DNA from: Bombardia bombarda | Lineage: Eukaryota; Ascomycota; Sordariomycetes; Sordariales; Lasiosphaeriaceae | Assembly (NCBI GenBank): GCA_030512295.1 | Contig: JAULSR010000003.1 | Location: 2,418,001-2,482,000 of the forward strand | Direction: 5' to 3' | Length of the DNA: 64,000 nt | Part shown: piece by piece, positions 20,418 to 32,326 of the stretch | Position numbering within the stretch: position 1 is the first letter of the stretch | How the letters are laid out: every line of letters starts with the position of its first letter | The notes under the pieces: generated by a model | What the model saw: the letters and a program-made list of their open reading frames with translations, nothing else | Told to the model about the DNA's origin: nothing | Databases searched by the model: none | Translations under genes and position numbers: made by a program

Positions 20418-23400
20418 CTAAGCCCCAGCAACAACCGCCAACCCCTCATAAATCTTCCTCTTGACCGCATAAAACGTCCCGCCCTGCACCGGCCCCAGCG
20501 GCAACCCCATGGGTCCCACCGGCCCGACATCCATCGCCAAGCCCACGCTCTCGAGCTCGATCCGGCCCGTCGCCGTCTTGCGCACCGCGACCGAGTCGTC
20601 GATCAGCAGCGTGCCCTCGCCGCGGAACTCGGCCTTGTGGCCCGCATTAAGCATAGCCCGCCGCAGGTCCGCCAGCCGCAGGTCGCCCACGTGCAGCGGC
20701 TGCGCGGCCGAGCGCACCGCCGACGCGAGGTTTGTCGGCAACACATCAAGCGTCGGTATGCTCTTCTCGCCCCCTGCCCCTCCTGTTGCAGCCGTAAGCG
20801 CAGTAGGACTAGACGCAGACTCCCCCTCTGCACTTTCAATCATCTTCTGCCTCTTGGCATCCCCCTCCCCTTCCCCATGCACCTCCGTGACCGCAAACCC
20901 CCCACCAGGCAGCAACAGCCCCGTGACTGTCACAATCTCCAGCCCGCGCACGGTCTGCCACTTGAGCCGCTTGACCAGCGGGTCCGCCAGCCTGACAACC
21001 CAGGCATTCGTATCGACCGACGCATTGACCGTCACGCCCACGCCGGGGGTCAGCACGTCGATGGCGTGGTTCCCGCCCGAGGCGGTGCCGAGCTGCGCGC
21101 CGAGCAGCTTCCGGCAGTCGGCCGCCAGCGCGAGCGTCTCGTCGCGGCTGCCGGCGACGAGCACGAGCTTGCGCGGCTGGATCAGCGGGATCAGCATGTT
21201 GAGACTGCGCTTGTCGTGCAGGCCGCTGAAGTCGACAAAGGCAATGCGCAGGCGCACTGTGACCGTGTCGGACGAGACGACGAGCCGCGACGGGCCGAGG
21301 AGGATGTCGTCGGCTTCGTCATCGAGCTCGTCGAGCTCGTCGCCGCCTGGGCCGTTGGCGAGCAGGGATACGTCCACGTCGCCACCGCTGGGGCCGCCAC
21401 CCAAGGGCTTGTTGCGGTTGAACTGGGGCCGCTTGTTGGGGCCACCCGAGGGGTTCTTGTTGGCGGCTGCTACGTCTTCCCACTTGCGCTTCTTTCCTAG
21501 GCCGTCTTCCTGGTTGTTGTTGCTGGCCTGGTTCAAGTCCTGGTTGTTGTTATCGGCGTCCTCACGTTCTTCAGCACGGAGGTATTCCTCCGGGCGGATG
21601 AGCTCGCCAAACTCGTCGTTGCGCTTGCGCCGGATGGCGATGGGGAACATGCGCTCCCTGCCCTTCTTCTCGCGGACGTCAAAGTCGTAGACGCCCTTCT
21701 TTTTGAGAATGATGTTAATGCCGAGGTCTTCGTCTGTGAGAACCACCTTCTTGCGGCTCGCCTGGCCCAGGGTAGTCGAAACATTCAGGGCTTTGCCCTG
21801 CTGCTGCGTGACTGACCCTTCCGAGTCCGATGACGATTCCGACGACGCGTCGTCCACGACATCTGCGTTTGCTTCCAGCGCGGTGGCGCCGCCGCTTTGT
21901 AGCGTCGCTTGGAGTTGTCGCTGCGTTGCCAGCCATTGTTGATAGATACCAAGTTCGTTTCCCTGTAGCGCGTGGCGCGTGGCGCCCGTCACTTGGAGCT
22001 CACGCCCACCAACATAGACCTGCTCGAATGTATCCCCACTGCTCGTCTGCTCTGTGGCAACGCCGTCTCTCCTCTCCTTCCACCACTCCCACAGTGTTCG
22101 GGCAAGAGACGACTTGTTGGTCTCGCTCAGACTCGGCTTTTCCGTCAGGACCACGAGATTCCTGGCGTCGCTTGCGATAGCCCTAAGCACCTCCTTAGAG
22201 AACCCCCACTCTAGACTCGAATCGCTTGCCAGGATAACTTTCCCCTTGGGCTCTGCATCATCGGCCGACTGCCGCAAGATACGCTCAATCTGCGCCTTCC
22301 GCTCCAGCAATCTCAAATACTTAAAATCAAACGGCCCGGCGTCCCTGCCCTTGGCGCCCTCCGCGCCGCCATTCATCCTCCTCGAGCCGTCGGCAACGGC
22401 CTCAAACTCGCGCACGATGCTGTCGTCCATCCACTCCAACATACTCCTCGCGTTCCTCATCGTGCTGCTCACGGTGCGCCCGGCGAGGTACAGCTTCGTC
22501 GACCGAAACACATCATTGTCCTTGGCGACCTCGGCCCTCCAGGCATGTTCGAGCAGGTACGCGAGCTCGAGCACGCGCGCGCTCGAGTCCACGGGTATCA
22601 GCACGGTCCCGCCCCTGGCAATGCAGAGCTTGATCGACTCCAAGAGCTGCTCGTCGCGCCGGCCGCGCGCCAGGGTGGTCTCGGGGGTGCGGCTGCTGCA
22701 GACCAGCGCGGTGGGCTTGCGCAGCTGCTCGATGACCTCGGTGCCGCCGGCGCCGCCGTGGGCACCGCCGCCGATCCATGCGGCGCCGGAAAAGACGTTC
22801 TCGCGGGCCTGGTTCCAGTCGACGGCGTAGACAATGGACTCGAGGCCGTGCTGGATGTGCCAGATGGTGCCGCCGAGGGTGTGGCCCGAGTTGTAGGCGG
22901 TGATGGTGAGGCCGTTGAGCGGCGGGGAGAAGGGCGAGGGCAGCGGCTGGTGGGGCTGCGAGTATTTTAGGGGCTGGATCAGGGAGAAGTAGCGCGCGAT
23001 CTCCTCGGGCGTCGGGGCCTGGAGGAGGAAGGCCTGGTTGTTTGCCGAGGAGGGTTGGGAGTAGGAGTAGGAGACCTCGGCGAGGGAGGTGGAGGGGATG
23101 GTTGTGGCGGCGAATGGGGTCGAGGCGTAGAGGTCCTGGGTCAGGGTGCGGCCGAGGTCGATGACTGGGCGTGTGGCATAGACGGGGATGCGGGTGAAGA
23201 GGGGAAAGTGCTTGCAGCAGTGGGCATATGCTGCCAGATGGGGGACGGTCGCGTGGGTGAGGAGGATCAGGGAGAGCGTCGGGACTTGTCTGGGGAGGAG
23301 GTGTTAGCATATAGTAGTTTCCAGTCGATTAGTTAGGGTGAATGATGATTTAAAGACATACTTCTCCAGCTCCCGAAGCTTTGCGACATCAAAGGATTCG

Positions 23401-23507
23401 TCCCAGCCGACGTCGATCAGCACTTTGACGCCGCCGTCGAGCTCGAGGAGGGACTGCGAGGCTGTCGACTCGGAGAGGGCGCCCTGGAGGGGGCAGAAAC
23501 TGAACAT
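20418..23507 (-). CDS. CFT2: Cleavage and polyadenylation factor subunit Cft2 (CPSF100)
   Basis: Cft2/CPSF100 is the catalytically inactive metallo-beta-lactamase/beta-CASP partner of the endonuclease Ysh1/CPSF73 in nuclear mRNA 3'-end processing. Exon 1 (23362-23507) starts MFSFCPLQGALSES, the family's usual N-terminus; a 72-nt intron follows, then one long exon (20418-23289), giving 1005 residues. The lactamase domain shows LLELDGGVKVLIDVGWDE and, at residues 61-66, HATVPH in place of the zinc-binding HxHxDH motif, which explains the lack of nuclease activity. Further blocks are YNSGHTLGGTIWHIQHG, YAVDWNQARENVF and, in the beta-CASP part, GGTVLIPVDSSARVLEL. Later come KVILASDSSLEWGFSK, FPIAIRRKRNDEFGE and the C-terminal RKLVLVAGSRDETLAL. 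Acidic and Asn/Gly-rich inserts account for the length above yeast Cft2. It is divergent from SEC24 with a 924-bp shared upstream region. Confidence 0.93.
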
Positions 23508-24431
23508 TGTCGCGGTTTCTTTTTTCCGAGAGTTTCTGTAGTTCTTAGAGTTTGTTGGGTGCACGTTGCTACCTGGACTGGCACATTTCTGGGCAGATGA
23601 TGGGCTCCATCAGACGCCCACTGAGAGCATGTATTTGGGATGCGATGAGAATGGCAATTGCAAATTCGAGAGGCTCTGTCTGGCCCTGGGGATCAAGCTT
23701 CAAAGAGGGCGGATTGATGTCGCGTTAAGCGTTATTCCAGGTAGCAGGTGGATGGGCCTTTGTTGCGCGACCCAGCACAGTGCACAGTGCACGCGACAGC
23801 AGGGCTGGCCTGGGCATTTAGGTACCTGGCTACAATGAATACCCCGGTAGACTTTAGGCCGACAGGTGCCGCAGCTGCATGTGCCAGCCGCCAAAACGTG
23901 CTTTGGCTGCCAGGAACAGCACGAAAGCTTGTCGGCAAAACATCGGAAAGAAATCGTGTTCTCCAAATGCCCTGCCGTTCGATTGGACATGGGATTTAAC
24001 CTTGGCAAGCTCGAGCTGTCAGGATTGGCACCCGGCAGCTGGGTACCCCTGCTACGGGCTAGGAAAAGGACAGCTCGACCTCCGCGGCTGCATCCAGTCC
24101 AGTATTATTAGCGACTGCATGCGCCCTGATGAGACTTGAGAGAGATACCTGAGACCAACCAACGCCGCTATCACCATCGCCAACGGGCAGCGTCATTGAC
24201 CTTTGTGGTGTAATCGAAACTCGAAACTGAAAATCGACGTCAACAACGGCGACCTAATCGTGCCTAGCCATGGGTCCAGCGCATCTCAACAAGGCATGAA
24301 CTACCAAAGACAACAAACACCTTGCACGCGCATCCAAGTCTCGACCTGGCCCGACGACGAGACAGCACCAGACGTTGGTGTCTTGTGACTTGTCCCCCAG
24401 CATATAATATTCGCCCTTGCTCTCGCCCACC
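23508..24431. promoter_or_regulatory. Divergent promoter region CFT2/SEC24
   Basis: About 924 bases between the divergent start codons. The part before SEC24 (24150-24431) is rich in CAACAACG, ACCATCGCC and CTCGCCCACC words typical of fungal 5' leaders. No gene is supported here. Confidence 0.5.
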
Positions 24432-27400
24432 ATGACAGACTACTCCATGTACCACGCCCTGGGTCAGGGAGAGAACATTGATCCCAACGACCCGCGTCGC
24501 ACCTCGCAGCCAGCTGCCCCGCAGTTCCAACCCCCCGTCGCCGCGAACCCATACCAGCAGCAGCAACATCAACAGCAACAGCAGCAGCAGCAGCAGCAGC
24601 AGCGGCAGCAGCAGCAGCGGCAGCAGTATTACAATGGTCCCGCGTCGCCAATGGGTGCTCCCCCCGCAGCCCAGTCCCCCGGCTATGGACCTCCTCAAGG
24701 ACAGGCGGCCTATATGCAGCAGGGCATACCGACCCTGGCAGACGACGCCGGCTTGGCCGCACAGCTGAGCGGCATGAACCTCGGTGGCCTCGACTCGGGC
24801 CATGGCACCGCAAGGAGGAAGAAGAAGGACCGCCACGCATACCACAATGTCGATGCCCCCGTCGGCTCCTCTCAGCCTTTCAACGGCATCCCCCCGGCCG
24901 GCACGCCAGTCACGGCCTTCCTGAACGCCGATCCGTCGGTGACGCCTCAGATGAGCCAGTTCCCGGCACCCGCGAGCGCCCAATACAACCCCATGCTCGC
25001 CTCTCCCGCCGAATTCGCCGCCCGGAGTGGCTACGGCGACCAGCTGGGTCAGGCCCCGACCATGATTTCCGCCTCTGGCCAGACCAAGGCATCGCCCGAC
25101 GGGACGCCAAGCGTGCCCCTTTCCCGCGACTCTGCCCAGCAGTATTACCTCACGAATGTGTATCCGACCTTTGAGCGTCTCGTTCCCCCGCCAGCAACCG
25201 TTTCCTTCGTCGCCTTCGACCAGGGCAACTCGTCTCCCAAATTCGCCCGCCTCACCATGACTAATATCCCCGCCACTGCTGAGCTCCTTCGTACCACCGG
25301 CTTGCCCCTGGGCCTCGTCCTGCAGCCCCTTGCTCCCCTCCAAGCGGGCGAGCTGCCCATCCCCGTCCTGGACTTTGGCGATGTGGGACCCCGCGGTGTC
25401 ACAGGTGCAGGGGTTATATCAACCCCTTTATGATGTTCAGGTCTGGCGGCAACAAGTTCGTTTGCAACCTGTGTAACTACGCCAATGATACCCCCCAGAG
25501 TACTTCTCCGCCATCACCCCCAGGGCGTCCGCGTCGACCGCGACCAGCGGCCAGAGCTGACGCGGGGGACGGTCGAGTTTGTCGTGCCCAAGGAATACTA
25601 CACCAGGGAGCCCGTCGGCATGCGCTACCTTTTCCTGATTGACGTGACCCAAGAGGCCTCGAACAAGGGCTTCCTGGAGGCATTCTGCGATGGCATACTG
25701 GGTGCTCTCTATAGCAACGAGAGCGAGGACCAGGACGAGAACGGCGAGCCCAGGCGCAAGGTCCCGGCTGGCGCCAAGGTTGGCTTCGTCACTTTTGACA
25801 AGGAAGTTCATTTCTACAACGTCAGCTCGGCACTCGATCAGGCCCAGATGATGATCATGCCCGATATCGAAGACCCATTTGTTCCCCTAAGCGACGGCCT
25901 TTTTGTGGACCCGTACGAGTCCAAGTCTGTCATCACTTCTCTCCTAACTCAGCTGCCACAGATGTTCTCGGATATCAAAAACCCCGAGCCTGCGCTGCTA
26001 TCAACCCTTAACTCGGCAGTTGCTGCGCTCGAGAAGACGGGTGGAAAGATATTTTGCTCTCTCTCGACACTGTCTACGTGGGGCCCCGGGCGTTTATTCT
26101 TGCGAGATGACGGCAAGCATCCCGGCGGAGAGCCTGACAAGAAGTTGTTTAGCACCGAGCACCCGGCGTGGAGGAAATTAGCCGAGAAGATGGTCTCGAT
26201 CGGTGTCGGTGTTGATTTCTTTATGGCCGCGCCGACAGGAGGCTATCTTGACATTGCTACAGTTGGTTAGTGAAACCCTGTTTGAATCCTACTGACTGCT
26301 ACCTACGTATTCACATATACTTACTCCAACTAGGATATGTCTCGTCCACCACTGGCGGAGAGACCTTTTACTACCCCAACTTTGTCGTCCCTCGGGACAA
26401 CACCAAGCTGTCTTTAGAAATCCAGCACGCGGTAACTCGCGAGACGGGCTACCAGGCTCTGATGAAGGTCAGATGCTCAAACGGTCTGCAGGTCTCGTCG
26501 TATCACGGCAATTTCATCCAGCACACCTTTGGGGCGGATCTCGAGATCGGCGTCGTCGACGCAGACAAGGCCCTAGGCGTGACATTTGGTTACGACGGGA
26601 AGCTCGACTCGAAGCTCGACGCCCATTTCCAGGCTGCCCTGCTCTACACAACGGCCTCTGGCCAGCGGCGAGTCAGGTGTTGCAACATCGTCGCCGGCGT
26701 CAGCGACAACGCCAAGGACAGCATCGGGTTCATCGACCAGGACGCGGTCCTCACTACGCTCGCCAAAGAGGCATCCACAAAGCTAGCTACCACCTCCAGC
26801 ACGCTCAAAGACGTCCGGCTAAGCCTGACCGAAAAGACCATCGACGTCCTGGCCGGCTACCGCAAGAACTTTTTGTCACAAGCCCACACCCCCGAGCAGC
26901 TCATCATGCCCGAGCGCCTCAAGGAATTCGCCATGTACATGCTCGCCATGGTCAAGTGCCGCGCCTTCAAAGGCGGCAACGAAACCTCGGACCGCCGCGT
27001 CCACGAGATGCGCCTGATCCGCTCCATGGGCGCGCTCGAGCTCAGCCTCTACCTCTACCCGCGCGTGATCGCGCTGCACAGCCTCGCGCCCGAAGAAGGC
27101 TTCCCCGACGAGGCGGGCCACCTCAAGCTGCCGGCGGCGATCCGCGCGAGTATTGGTAGGGTCGAGACGGGCGGCGTCTACCTCGTGGACAACGGGCAGC
27201 AGTGTCTGCTGTGGTTCCACACGCAGACGTCGCCGAACCTGATACAGGACCTGTTTGGCGAGGACAAGACGAGCCTGCAGGGCTTGGACGCGTTCGCGTC
27301 GACGCTGCCGGTGCTGGAGACGCACCTGAACGCGCAGGTGCGGAATATTATTGAGTTTATGAGGACGATGAGGGGGTCGAAAGGGTTGACGCTGCAGATG

Positions 27401-27532
27401 GCGAGGCAGGGGCTGGATGGGGCGGATTATGAGTTTGCGAGGATGTTGGTGGAAGATAGGAATAATGAGGCGCAGAGCTACGTGGATTGGTTGGTGCATG
27501 TGCATAAGGGGGTGCAGCTTGAGGTTTGTTGA
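24432..27532 (+). CDS. SEC24: COPII coat cargo adaptor Sec24 (three clustered frame breaks)
   Basis: Sec24 pairs with Sec23 in the inner COPII coat and selects cargo at ER exit sites. The ATG at 24432 gives MTDYSMYHALGQGENID. A poly-Gln run (about residues 40-66, CAG/CAA repeats) sits in the Pro/Gln-rich N-terminal part, as is common in Sec24. The core follows: zinc ribbon (PRCHRCRGYINPF and FVCNLCNYAND, Cys pairs CxxC..CxxC), trunk domain (GMRYLFLIDVTQEASNKGF, KVGFVTFDKEVHFYN), beta-barrel, helical and gelsolin-like parts (MYMLAMVKCRAFKGG, ALELSLYLYPRV, VYLVDNGQQCLLWF). One intron is clear at 26266-26333 (68 nt). Between the N-terminal part and the trunk the conserved frame shifts by one base three times within 133 bp, each time at a C run. 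The three shifts sum to a whole codon, so the flanking frames agree. With one base restored at each run, the protein would be about 1011 residues. The identification is secure. Confidence 0.93.
25389..25521 (+). other. Cluster of three C-run frame breaks in SEC24
   Basis: The runs are C4 at 25389-25392 (between DFGDVG and PRCHRC), C6 at 25491-25496 (between CNYANDTP and EYFSAI) and C5 at 25517-25521 (between SAITP and QGVRVDRDQ). In each case the conserved Sec24 protein needs one more C. Read literally, the gene would stop at 25433 in the middle of the zinc ribbon. Homopolymer undercalling is the most likely cause. Confidence 0.85.
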
Positions 27533-27776
27533 TTCTTTTTTCAATTTTTTTATTTTTTTTTGACTCGAACTCCGTTGTTTTTACTGAGGACTTTTTACTA
27601 ACCTTACACAACAGTTAACGGGACAGCGGAAAAGAGAAGACGCTGGTGAAGGGGGGGCATTATCGCAGTTTGCGGGGCTCAGACCTTCGTACTGGTAGGG
27701 TAATTAGTCCAGGGGCCTAGAATAGGGTAGGAGGGGGGGGTGTGGATGATGATAAAAAAAGCAACTGACCTGACTG

Positions 27777-27809
27777 GACGCGGATGCGGACGCGGACGCG
27801 GACGCGGAC
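27777..27809. repeat. GGACGC hexanucleotide tandem repeat
   Basis: About five tandem copies of GGACGC (one as GGATGC), about 245 bp downstream of SEC24. This is a simple-sequence repeat with no sign of coding function. Confidence 0.8.
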
Positions 27810-28316
27810 AGATAAGAGACAAACAAACACGTACAAGTACAATACAAGACAGATACTATTTGTAGTAGGCAGGCAGGCAGACAGGCAGATGAAAAAGCAT
27901 GAAACAGAAGCAAAACAAGACAAAACAAAATACCGTCGACTTGTATGAGCTTTAGGCTTTGGGTAGTGAGTGGGCTTTGGGAGGTTTATTACTACCCCCT
28001 TTTCCTCACGAAGGTAAACAAAGGTGTCTGGTGAACTACGCTTTGACTGGGTGCCTAAGGTAGTACCTAGCTTACCCGCCTAGAAATGCTCATGTCAAAA
28101 GCGCAGCATTTTAAGTTAGATGGCATGTGGATTGCTTTAGTTTGTGTGGTGGCTCGTTGGTGTCAAGCAGACATGGATAACATAGAAGAGATAGAATAGA
28201 TAGTAGCAGTCCCAAGATCGCAGTCAGTCCATCCCTCCTTCACCCATTTTCACCTCCTCCCGCCTGCCTGCTTGCCTCGGCTAGGAGGGGAGAGGGGGAG
28301 GGGGGTGAATGTCACA

Positions 28317-28390
28317 CTGCCTGCCTACCTGCCTACCTACCTACCTATAATACCTACCATGTAAGTAGGTGTGTGTGTGTGTGTGTGTGT
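28317..28390. repeat. CCTA and GT simple-sequence tracts
   Basis: A CTGCCTAC/CTAC-type tetranucleotide tract (28317-28347) is followed by about 11 GT dinucleotides (28369-28390). It lies in the gene-free gap between SEC24 and the PARG-like gene. Confidence 0.75.
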
Positions 28391-31300
28391 ACGGGACATT
28401 TCTGGAGGTCTATGTATGTATGTATGTGCGGTCTTCCACCCGCCCCGTTCCAAAGCCTATTGTATTTCTGATTAGTTGTTAGTTAATAGGGATCCCACTT
28501 CTATATCAGTCTATCCATCTTCATCAGTCTTTGCTGTCTAGATATCAGTCTTGCTGTCCGTCTGTTTGTCCGGGTACCTATCTATACATCCATCTCACCA
28601 GTTTCCCATGTCTCTCTCTATCGCCCCGTAATCCCCGTATTGGCTCACTCAACTCTGATAGGTAACTGATGGCTGGCGGCCGGATCAGATCAGTTCGGTC
28701 GGGGGGTGGGGGAAGGGTGCTCGCTCTCGCCTATAATAGCGAGCGGCGAGCGACGGCGGCGGTTGATAGCTGAAAATCTTTGCGGTGCATAGACACGCAA
28801 ATCCGATATCCGAGACAACCTTTGGGTAGGGAGGATTTTCCTAAAATAGTTGGCTTGTGTCTTTCCCTCCGTAGTGAAAAGAATATTACATTTACCTTAG
28901 TAGATTAGTAGTGGTGGTGGCTACCTGCCTAGTGTGGAGTGTGTGTGAGTGTGTGTGCCCGATTATGTAGGTTTCCGCTGCTGATAACCATAGGATAGAA
29001 AAGGGTGTTTGGGAACACAGAAAGTTATTGGAACAAACTAAGTTTAGAAAAGACAATAGATTGTCGCCGGGTAGGGAGGGTGGGGAGGGAACGGAAGGGG
29101 GGGCTTTGTCTGTGTCGGGAGGGGAGATCGGCGCCTGATATTGTACGTGGTTTGTGGCTGAATTCTGGCCCAGCCCTAGTCTGTCTCCATCATTATCTGC
29201 GTTGTATGTGTAGGTGTGGGTGTGGGTGTCTGCTCTTTGTTTTCCTATTTCGGCCTAAAACAGTAGTTCACCTTGATCTAGGCGGCGGCTAGTCAGATGG
29301 CGTTGTTGAATCCCCCCCTCCTGAAGAGTACGTCCCCTCTACGCCATGTATCAACTACGTATCTGATGTAGGTGTGTGTAGTGTAGACAGAGAAGGCCGG
29401 CGCCGGCCGTGCTTCTTCTGCTGAGAACCTCAAGATCCACACAGAAAGGGTTGATGGAAATATGACATGTCATGTTTTGGCTCCATATATATTCATGTAT
29501 GGACTTTTGGCCTCTGCCAGCTGAGAGGCTGCCCTCGCCAACCGACAGCGGTAGTGCCCTTCATCTCTCGCTTTTCTCTCCCAAGTCGGAAAGAAACGGG
29601 TATGGGGATAGATCAGGTGTTCTACTGACATGGCGCGCACCTATGTACGCTATGCTGCTTCGCTGTGTGTGGTGCCATGCATAGTGTATTGGTCTAGTGT
29701 TGGATGTTGGTAGGTAGCTAGGAATGCATATGAGTGTGTGTGTGCCTGTACGTATGTACGTGTATGCTTGCTCACCGCCGGCGGTACCGATCTAATTCAC
29801 CATGCCTAACTGCCTATTATGTCATCTATTCCAAACAGAGACATCCCACGTACCGTCCCGGCAGTTCATGGATGGTTGCGCCAGCACAGACTTGGCGTCT
29901 TAATAGTTCAGTGAAGTGGGTAGGTGGTATACCGTGTAGGGCGGTAGGGCCGAAAGAACGAGAGAACCCTGAGGTGTCTTCTCGCTTGCGAGTCAAGCAG
30001 ATAGTCATCGGCTACGGCTAAGACACATCTGGTATTACATTGGTCATGTCCGCTTGTTGCTGCCCAGCCTAGCCACGGCGTGGCATAAAGTGAATGTCAC
30101 AACGGATCCCGTCGGAGCGGTCAGGTTGGTCAGGGATGAAGTTGGATGGAGGTGTGCTCTGGTTGGGCAGTTGGCATCACAAACAATAAAGCGGGCCAAA
30201 ATTTCCCGCTTCTCCTTCTCTTCCCTCTCGTCTGTCATGTGTGACATGGAAGGACTTTGAGTCGGCCTTGCAGACGCCGTCAACCCCTGTCCCCTAGGCT
30301 AGCCAGTCGTGTTGCACCGTCTCCGATCTGTGGGACTCGATCTTATACCTTGTACTGCTCTGTGTTGCCTGTCTGTGCCCGTGTCCGCGCCCGTGGCCGT
30401 ACCGTCCAACTTGACATGACACCACCGCCGGTCTGTGGACTCATGCAACCGCTTTTGTGTCACTCCAGCTTGTACAGTACCGGCAGCCTGTGGGAAGTAG
30501 AAGAGAAAGCAGGAGCACGAAAAGAGCGGTGGGTACCAGGCTTATGATGCTCGCTCAGCATGGCGGACCGATGAACAAGAAATAAGAGACAGAAATCCCT
30601 CGCCGGCAAAAGTACTGCTCGCTTCACCTTCCTGTGTAACGCGCTGGTGGTTATTCTTTTGTTTCTGTTTCTGCTCCTCTCGCCAAAGTCCTCCCGGGAA
30701 TGGCCGATTTCCAATAGTTCCCGTTGCTTGGCTGACTCCCGAACCAGCCGCGTCGAAAGACTGGCTGCCTTCCTACCTTCCGTCTCAATATCCTGTCCGT
30801 CATCCGACGGTTTGTGTATGATGTGTGTGTGTTGGTGTTCTGCCGTGATTAGCTCTCCACCGCATGGCTAGATTAGGAACTCCCGACGCCATCCGTATGA
30901 ATGCCGGTGCTTCGTCTGTAGTTCCCTTGCCTGTTGTCGCTTGCTCTGCTTCTTTTAGTCAATGTTTCTAACCCCGGGGCCCGGCTAGACGGTCTTGGGA
31001 CGATGTGCGTGATCATGAGATTGCGCGCATACAGGGAACCGAGCAGGCTGGGCTGGCCTTAAGCTGAACTAATGTACATCAGCGGCAACCGACGTGCATC
31101 GAGACAGGATTAATAGATGATGTGGTGGGTGCGTGTGTGTGCGTGTGTTTCGTACCCAGCAAAGTACCGAGGCAGTATGTTAATAGTGTATGTGCTTACA
31201 TGCAGCCAAGCAAGGATATATACACTTATATGTCCTTGGTTGAAACATGCATCCGGAATTTCACCCTGCCAATGGCCGCAGTGAACATCGAGAGCTGAAT

Positions 31301-32326
31301 GAAGTAATGTGATCGTTCCAAATTCACATCACACTTGGATTGACATACATAGCCCGGACTGTGATGATGCTGCGGCGAAATGCCAAACCACCACACACCA
31401 TCCATGAGTGCCGCGAACCGAACGATGTATAGGAATGTGACTCGGAGGATTTCCAGGCAATTAGCGGACAATGTTTCATCAGCCCCATGCAAATAGCGCC
31501 TTGCTCTTGCATGAAACATTGTGGCAGCCAGTAGCCGAACTGTGATAGAAGTGAACAGTTGCAGCATGGCGAATCGGCAGGGATAGCCCCAGTTTCGTCG
31601 ACTAACAACGAACGCCACTTCAGAGCCTCGAGGTTGGATGGAGGATGAGTTGCATCCCTCGGCCCGCTGCTCTCTGGCAAATTCTCGGCAGCATCTTTGA
31701 CCTGCCGCTGACGCCCAGTACGTTTTAGTGACGAATTTCTGTCCCGTGTCTGGCCTTTGACTTTCTTTCTCATATCCATGTCTGAGTTCGAAACAGCATT
31801 TTATTTGGGCCTCTTCACCGGCTTCCATGTATCGAGCCCATAGTTGGGCAGGAGATATGGGTTCTTTGAGCACCTAACCGTCTCATATTGATCATTACAC
31901 ATGGATACAGTGTAAGAATCCGAAACCAGTATTCTCTACCCAAGAGGTACTATCAAACAAGACGTGCAATAAAAGTGGTAAGTCAACTCCAAAAAGTAGG
32001 TGGGTAGTGGGTATAGATCGAGTTGTGTCTAAGTGTAATTCAGCCATACCAATCTTCGCCGACCCAAAAGAATGAAGCGGTAATGAACAAAACTGCGGAA
32101 AATTGAATAAAGCAACGCAAAGTATAGATACTTGGCAAACCCCAATGTCGCAGGACAGCCACGAACCCCGTGGGAAAAGCAGGTGGAAATGTACGCCTCG
32201 CAAGAAAACAGTCCAGGGGGCCAAATGCGCCGTGACTAGGACAATATTTACCATCGCGGCACAATCCGCAAAAGGTTGGATTAATCGATCGATAGATACC
32301 AATCTCGCACTGCCACGATACCAATC

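Larger units (their letters stand above)
27533..32326. other. 4.8-kb gap between convergent genes, no recognised gene
   Basis: This stretch lies between the 3' ends of SEC24 and the PARG-like gene, so neither promoter explains its size; other convergent gaps in the window are 149-630 bp. It holds simple repeats (GGACGC hexamers, CCTA and GT tracts), G-rich and T-rich runs and many short open frames without recognisable motifs. The longest, at 31226-31873 on the minus strand (215 codons), has no family signature and an unusual Cys/Arg-rich composition, so I do not call it a gene. Long UTRs or a non-coding transcript are possible. Confidence 0.6.

Noticed and set aside
22513..23310. 265-codon minus-strand frame within the CFT2 locus
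   Set aside because: Pro/Arg/His-rich shadow; the conserved metallo-beta-lactamase frame runs through the same bases in another phase.
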